From: an uncultured Alphaproteobacteria bacterium
Lineage (GTDB): Bacteria > Pseudomonadota > Alphaproteobacteria > Thalassobaculales > Thalassobaculaceae
Assembly (NCBI GenBank): GCA_902589475.1
Contig: CACITD010000027.1
Span: 1 to 34,407 of the forward strand
Length of the DNA stretch: 34,407 nt
Direction: 5' to 3'
Every line of letters starts with the position of its first letter. Within the stretch, counting starts at the first letter, position 1. Below the pieces are notes generated by a model, which saw nothing but the letters and a program-made list of their open reading frames with translations, was not told the origin of the DNA and searched no databases. Positions 32,730-34,407 of this stretch are shown here, in pieces. The translations under genes were made by a program, and so were the position numbers.

Positions 32730-33629
32730 CTATAGCTTTGATTTAATTTCGATATCGCTCCAATTCTCAACCAGCCTAACCAGTTCACTTAAGTCTCGCT
32801 GTTCCCAGCCTTGGTGCATCGCCAACAACATCATTTGCCTCACTTGTTGTGATACGGGTTGCGGCACTCCTTGTTTTTCACCTTCCTCAAGTGCTAGGTT
32901 TACGTCTTTCATAAGAATTTCAATTGTCGCACCAAAATCAAAAGCACGGTTCAAAACACTATTTGGCATGACAAGGTCGACTGTTGCATTTCTTCCTGTG
33001 CCAGCTTGGATTGCATCAAGCATCAGTGAGGGATCAAGTCCAGCCTTAACACCCATAGCGATTGCTTCCGTAGTAGCGAAAATAGAGGTGGCGAAAAGAA
33101 TATTGTTTGCCAATTTCAATACTTGGGCTAACCCGGCCTTCTCTCCACAATAAACAAGCTTCTTACCATAAGATTCTAGTATAGGTTTTACCTCCTCATA
33201 TACCTTTGATGGCCCAGAAGCCATTATAGATAATGTTCCATCTCGTGCCCCTGGAGGACCTCCACTTATTGGAGCTTCGAGTGTTGCTATCCCTTTTTTT
33301 GTAAGTTCCTCACTTATCTGGGCCGCAAAATTAGATCCGGTGGTGCAGGCATTTATATAGGTTTTCACTCTACCGCCTGTAACAAGACCTTCAGAGCCTA
33401 TTACCGCCTCGCGAATGATTTCATTCGAAGGTAAGGAACAGATTATTATATCGGCCTTATCCGCTAAATCCCGCACGCTCTCAGCAACAGGAATTTGTCT
33501 TTCCCTAAAATCAATCAGCGCCTCATTGTCAATATCAAAAACCAATAAATTGTAGCCTGCGTCAGCTATTTGCATAGCCATCGGATGACCCATATTTCCT
33601 AAACCTAAGTAGCCAACAACTTTTTCCAT
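32730..33629 (-). CDS. 3-hydroxyisobutyrate dehydrogenase/tartronate-semialdehyde reductase-like protein
   Basis: A 299-residue beta-hydroxyacid dehydrogenase. The cofactor loop is GYLGLGNMGHPMA (6-18) with Asp32 after the second strand, suggesting NAD preference. The substrate-binding APISGGPPGARDGTLSIM (119-136) and the catalytic Lys172 in LKLANN are present. The usual DCST motif appears as NACTTGSN. The family oxidises 3-hydroxyisobutyrate, or reduces tartronate semialdehyde or related aldehydes. AGAAGG lies 8 bases before the ATG. It is the first gene of a five-gene run and follows rpsL after a 295-base gap with a 9-base direct repeat. Confidence 0.88.
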   Translation of the reverse strand: MEKVVGYLGLGNMGHPMAMQIADAGYNLLVFDIDNEALIDFRERQIPVAESVRDLADKADIIICSLPSNEIIREAVIGSEGLVTGGRVKTYINACTTGSNFAAQISEELTKKGIATLEAPISGGPPGARDGTLSIMASGPSKVYEEVKPILESYGKKLVYCGEKAGLAQVLKLANNILFATSIFATTEAIAMGVKAGLDPSLMLDAIQAGTGRNATVDLVMPNSVLNRAFDFGATIEILMKDVNLALEEGEKQGVPQPVSQQVRQMMLLAMHQGWEQRDLSELVRLVENWSDIEIKSKL

Positions 33630-33858
33630 TTAATCGCCTTCTGAAAAAAAGTCTTTATCACATAATAATTTGTCGGTTTCCGGACTCTACAGGAAATCTA
33701 AACACAAATCTAAGGTGATTTCTTGCAAAAGCAGATATGTGCAATCTGCTCGCATACGACTTCTAAATTTTATGTTTGTAGGCACGCCTTAGGGTGCCAA
33801 GACAAGAGATATCCACGATTGGGAGTGGGTATAATTCAGGTGCGAATATGAAAGGGCT

Positions 33859-33889
33859 AGCAGTATCCACCTAAGGATGCAGCAGTATC
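33859..33889. repeat. 9-base direct repeat in the gap between rpsL and the oxidoreductase run
   Basis: AGCAGTATC occurs at 33859-33867 and 33881-33889, 22 bases apart, about two helical turns. The gap 33630-33924 (295 bases) otherwise holds two small hairpins (AGCAGAT/ATCTGCT near 33740 and GGCAC/GTGCC near 33790), no tRNA and no gene I can support. The repeat could be a tandem operator for the downstream run. Confidence 0.35.
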
Positions 33890-33924
33890 TATTACCCAGC
33901 TAGTTTTGATTAGCAACTAAGAAT

Positions 33925-34296
33925 CTATTTGGGTTTCTTTCCACCATACTTCGAGCGACTTTGGTTGCGATCTTTTACACCCTGGGTATCTAGTGTACCG
34001 CGGATGATCGAATACCGAATGCCTGGTAGGTCATTAGGGCCGCCACCTCTCATCAAAACGACAGAATGCTCTTGAAGGTTATGCCCCTCACCGGGAATGT
34101 AAGCTCCAACCTCAAAACCATTCGTCAAACGGACACGTGCAACTTTACGAAGCGCAGAGTTCGGCTTTCTTGGGGTAGTTGTATACACTCGCGTACATAC
34201 ACCTCTCTTCTGTGGATTTCCCTCAAGGGCAGGCCTTTTGGATCTTTCCTGTTTTGACTTTCGTGGTTTTCTAACAAGTTGGTTAATAGTTGGCAT
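33925..34296 (-). CDS. rpsL: 30S ribosomal protein S12 with unusual streptomycin-site residues
   Basis: A 123-residue S12, full length. Conserved stretches include [56 protein letters not shown] and [12 protein letters not shown]12 sits at the decoding centre of the small subunit. Two changes stand out: residue 43 is Arg (usually Lys), and residues 86-88 are Gly-Pro-Asn where nearly all bacteria have Arg-Val-Lys. Lys43 and Lys88 are the classical streptomycin-resistance positions. Asp89, the site of beta-methylthiolation, and PG at 91-92 are kept. A promoter lies upstream at 34329-34357. rpsG, which normally follows rpsL, is absent: a metabolic gene comes next. Whether a second S12 gene exists elsewhere cannot be seen. 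Confidence 0.95.
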   Translation of the reverse strand: MPTINQLVRKPRKSKQERSKRPALEGNPQKRGVCTRVYTTTPRKPNSALRKVARVRLTNGFEVGAYIPGEGHNLQEHSVVLMRGGGPNDLPGIRYSIIRGTLDTQGVKDRNQSRSKYGGKKPK

Positions 34297-34328
34297 TCAG
34301 CGATCCCAGAGGTTAAGTTTGAAGCCGG

Positions 34329-34357
34329 AATATGAGTTCGACAGACTAGGAAGTCAA
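34329..34357 (-). promoter_or_regulatory. candidate sigma70-type promoter of rpsL
   Basis: On the minus strand TTGACT (34357-34352), 17-base spacer, CATATT (34334-34329), about 33 bases before the rpsL ATG. It means rpsL can be transcribed on its own here. Confidence 0.55.
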
Positions 34358-34407
34358 GTAAATTCAGAGATTTGAGCTCAATAACTACGTTTTATAAGCT
34401 TTTGCTT

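Noticed and set aside
32665-33153. 162-residue open frame on the plus strand
   Set aside because: Antisense to the PhyH and dehydrogenase genes; no motif.
33630-33924. Possible tRNA or structured RNA in the gap after rpsL
   Set aside because: Two small hairpins exist, but no T-arm, anticodon arm or known RNA pattern could be found.

Overview
This window is an A+T-rich, gene-dense bacterial segment. The gene content fits a marine heterotrophic alphaproteobacterium. It holds a DMSP-demethylase-like protein next to GMC dehydrogenases, the four-part 'DNA-ligase-associated' repair module (helicase, MBL exonuclease, ATP ligase, phosphoesterase), a tatABC-upp run and an S12 gene of bacterial type. 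Taxonomy is inferred from gene content only. I saw no tRNA, rRNA, IS element, phage gene or CRISPR array, and every full-length gene looks intact.

Layout. (1) 2-4047, plus strand: the tail of an ABC-transporter permease, an allantoin/hydantoin-type racemase, a PuuE-type allantoinase, tatA, tatB, tatC and upp. The first three suggest uptake and opening of a purine-ring breakdown product. (2) 4123-6960, minus strand: a RecB/Cas4-like nuclease, a TauD-family dioxygenase with a recognisable promoter and operator-like palindrome, and a renalase-like FAD enzyme. A 42-residue secreted peptide gene follows at 7094-7222. (3) 7328-13021: the ligase-associated repair module, split into two arms whose first codons overlap head to head at 10464-10481. 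(4) 13116-20341: a periplasmic histidine phosphatase, an HpaI-type aldolase, two EamA transporters, a Baeyer-Villiger-type monooxygenase, an enolase-superfamily enzyme and a haloacid-dehalogenase-like protein. The enolase-superfamily enzyme, aldolase and transporters look like parts of an acid-sugar pathway. (5) 20527-27407, plus strand: GMC oxidoreductase, RTX-type secreted protein, DmdA-like demethylase and a second GMC oxidoreductase paralogous to the first. (6) 27477-34296, minus strand: rpsL, then a tight run of five oxidoreductase genes (3-hydroxyisobutyrate-dehydrogenase-like, PhyH dioxygenase, Old Yellow Enzyme, nitroreductase, and a molybdenum-hydroxylase large subunit without its small subunits).

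The points most worth a second look are these. The S12 protein differs from the usual sequence at both classical streptomycin positions (Arg43, and Gly-Pro-Asn at 86-88), and its gene is not followed by rpsG. The repair module has a head-to-head, apparently leaderless start region. The five-gene oxidoreductase cluster contains an orphan molybdenum hydroxylase subunit. The DMSP-like cluster encloses an RTX protein built from repeated modules. Functions come from motif recognition by eye; no database search was run.
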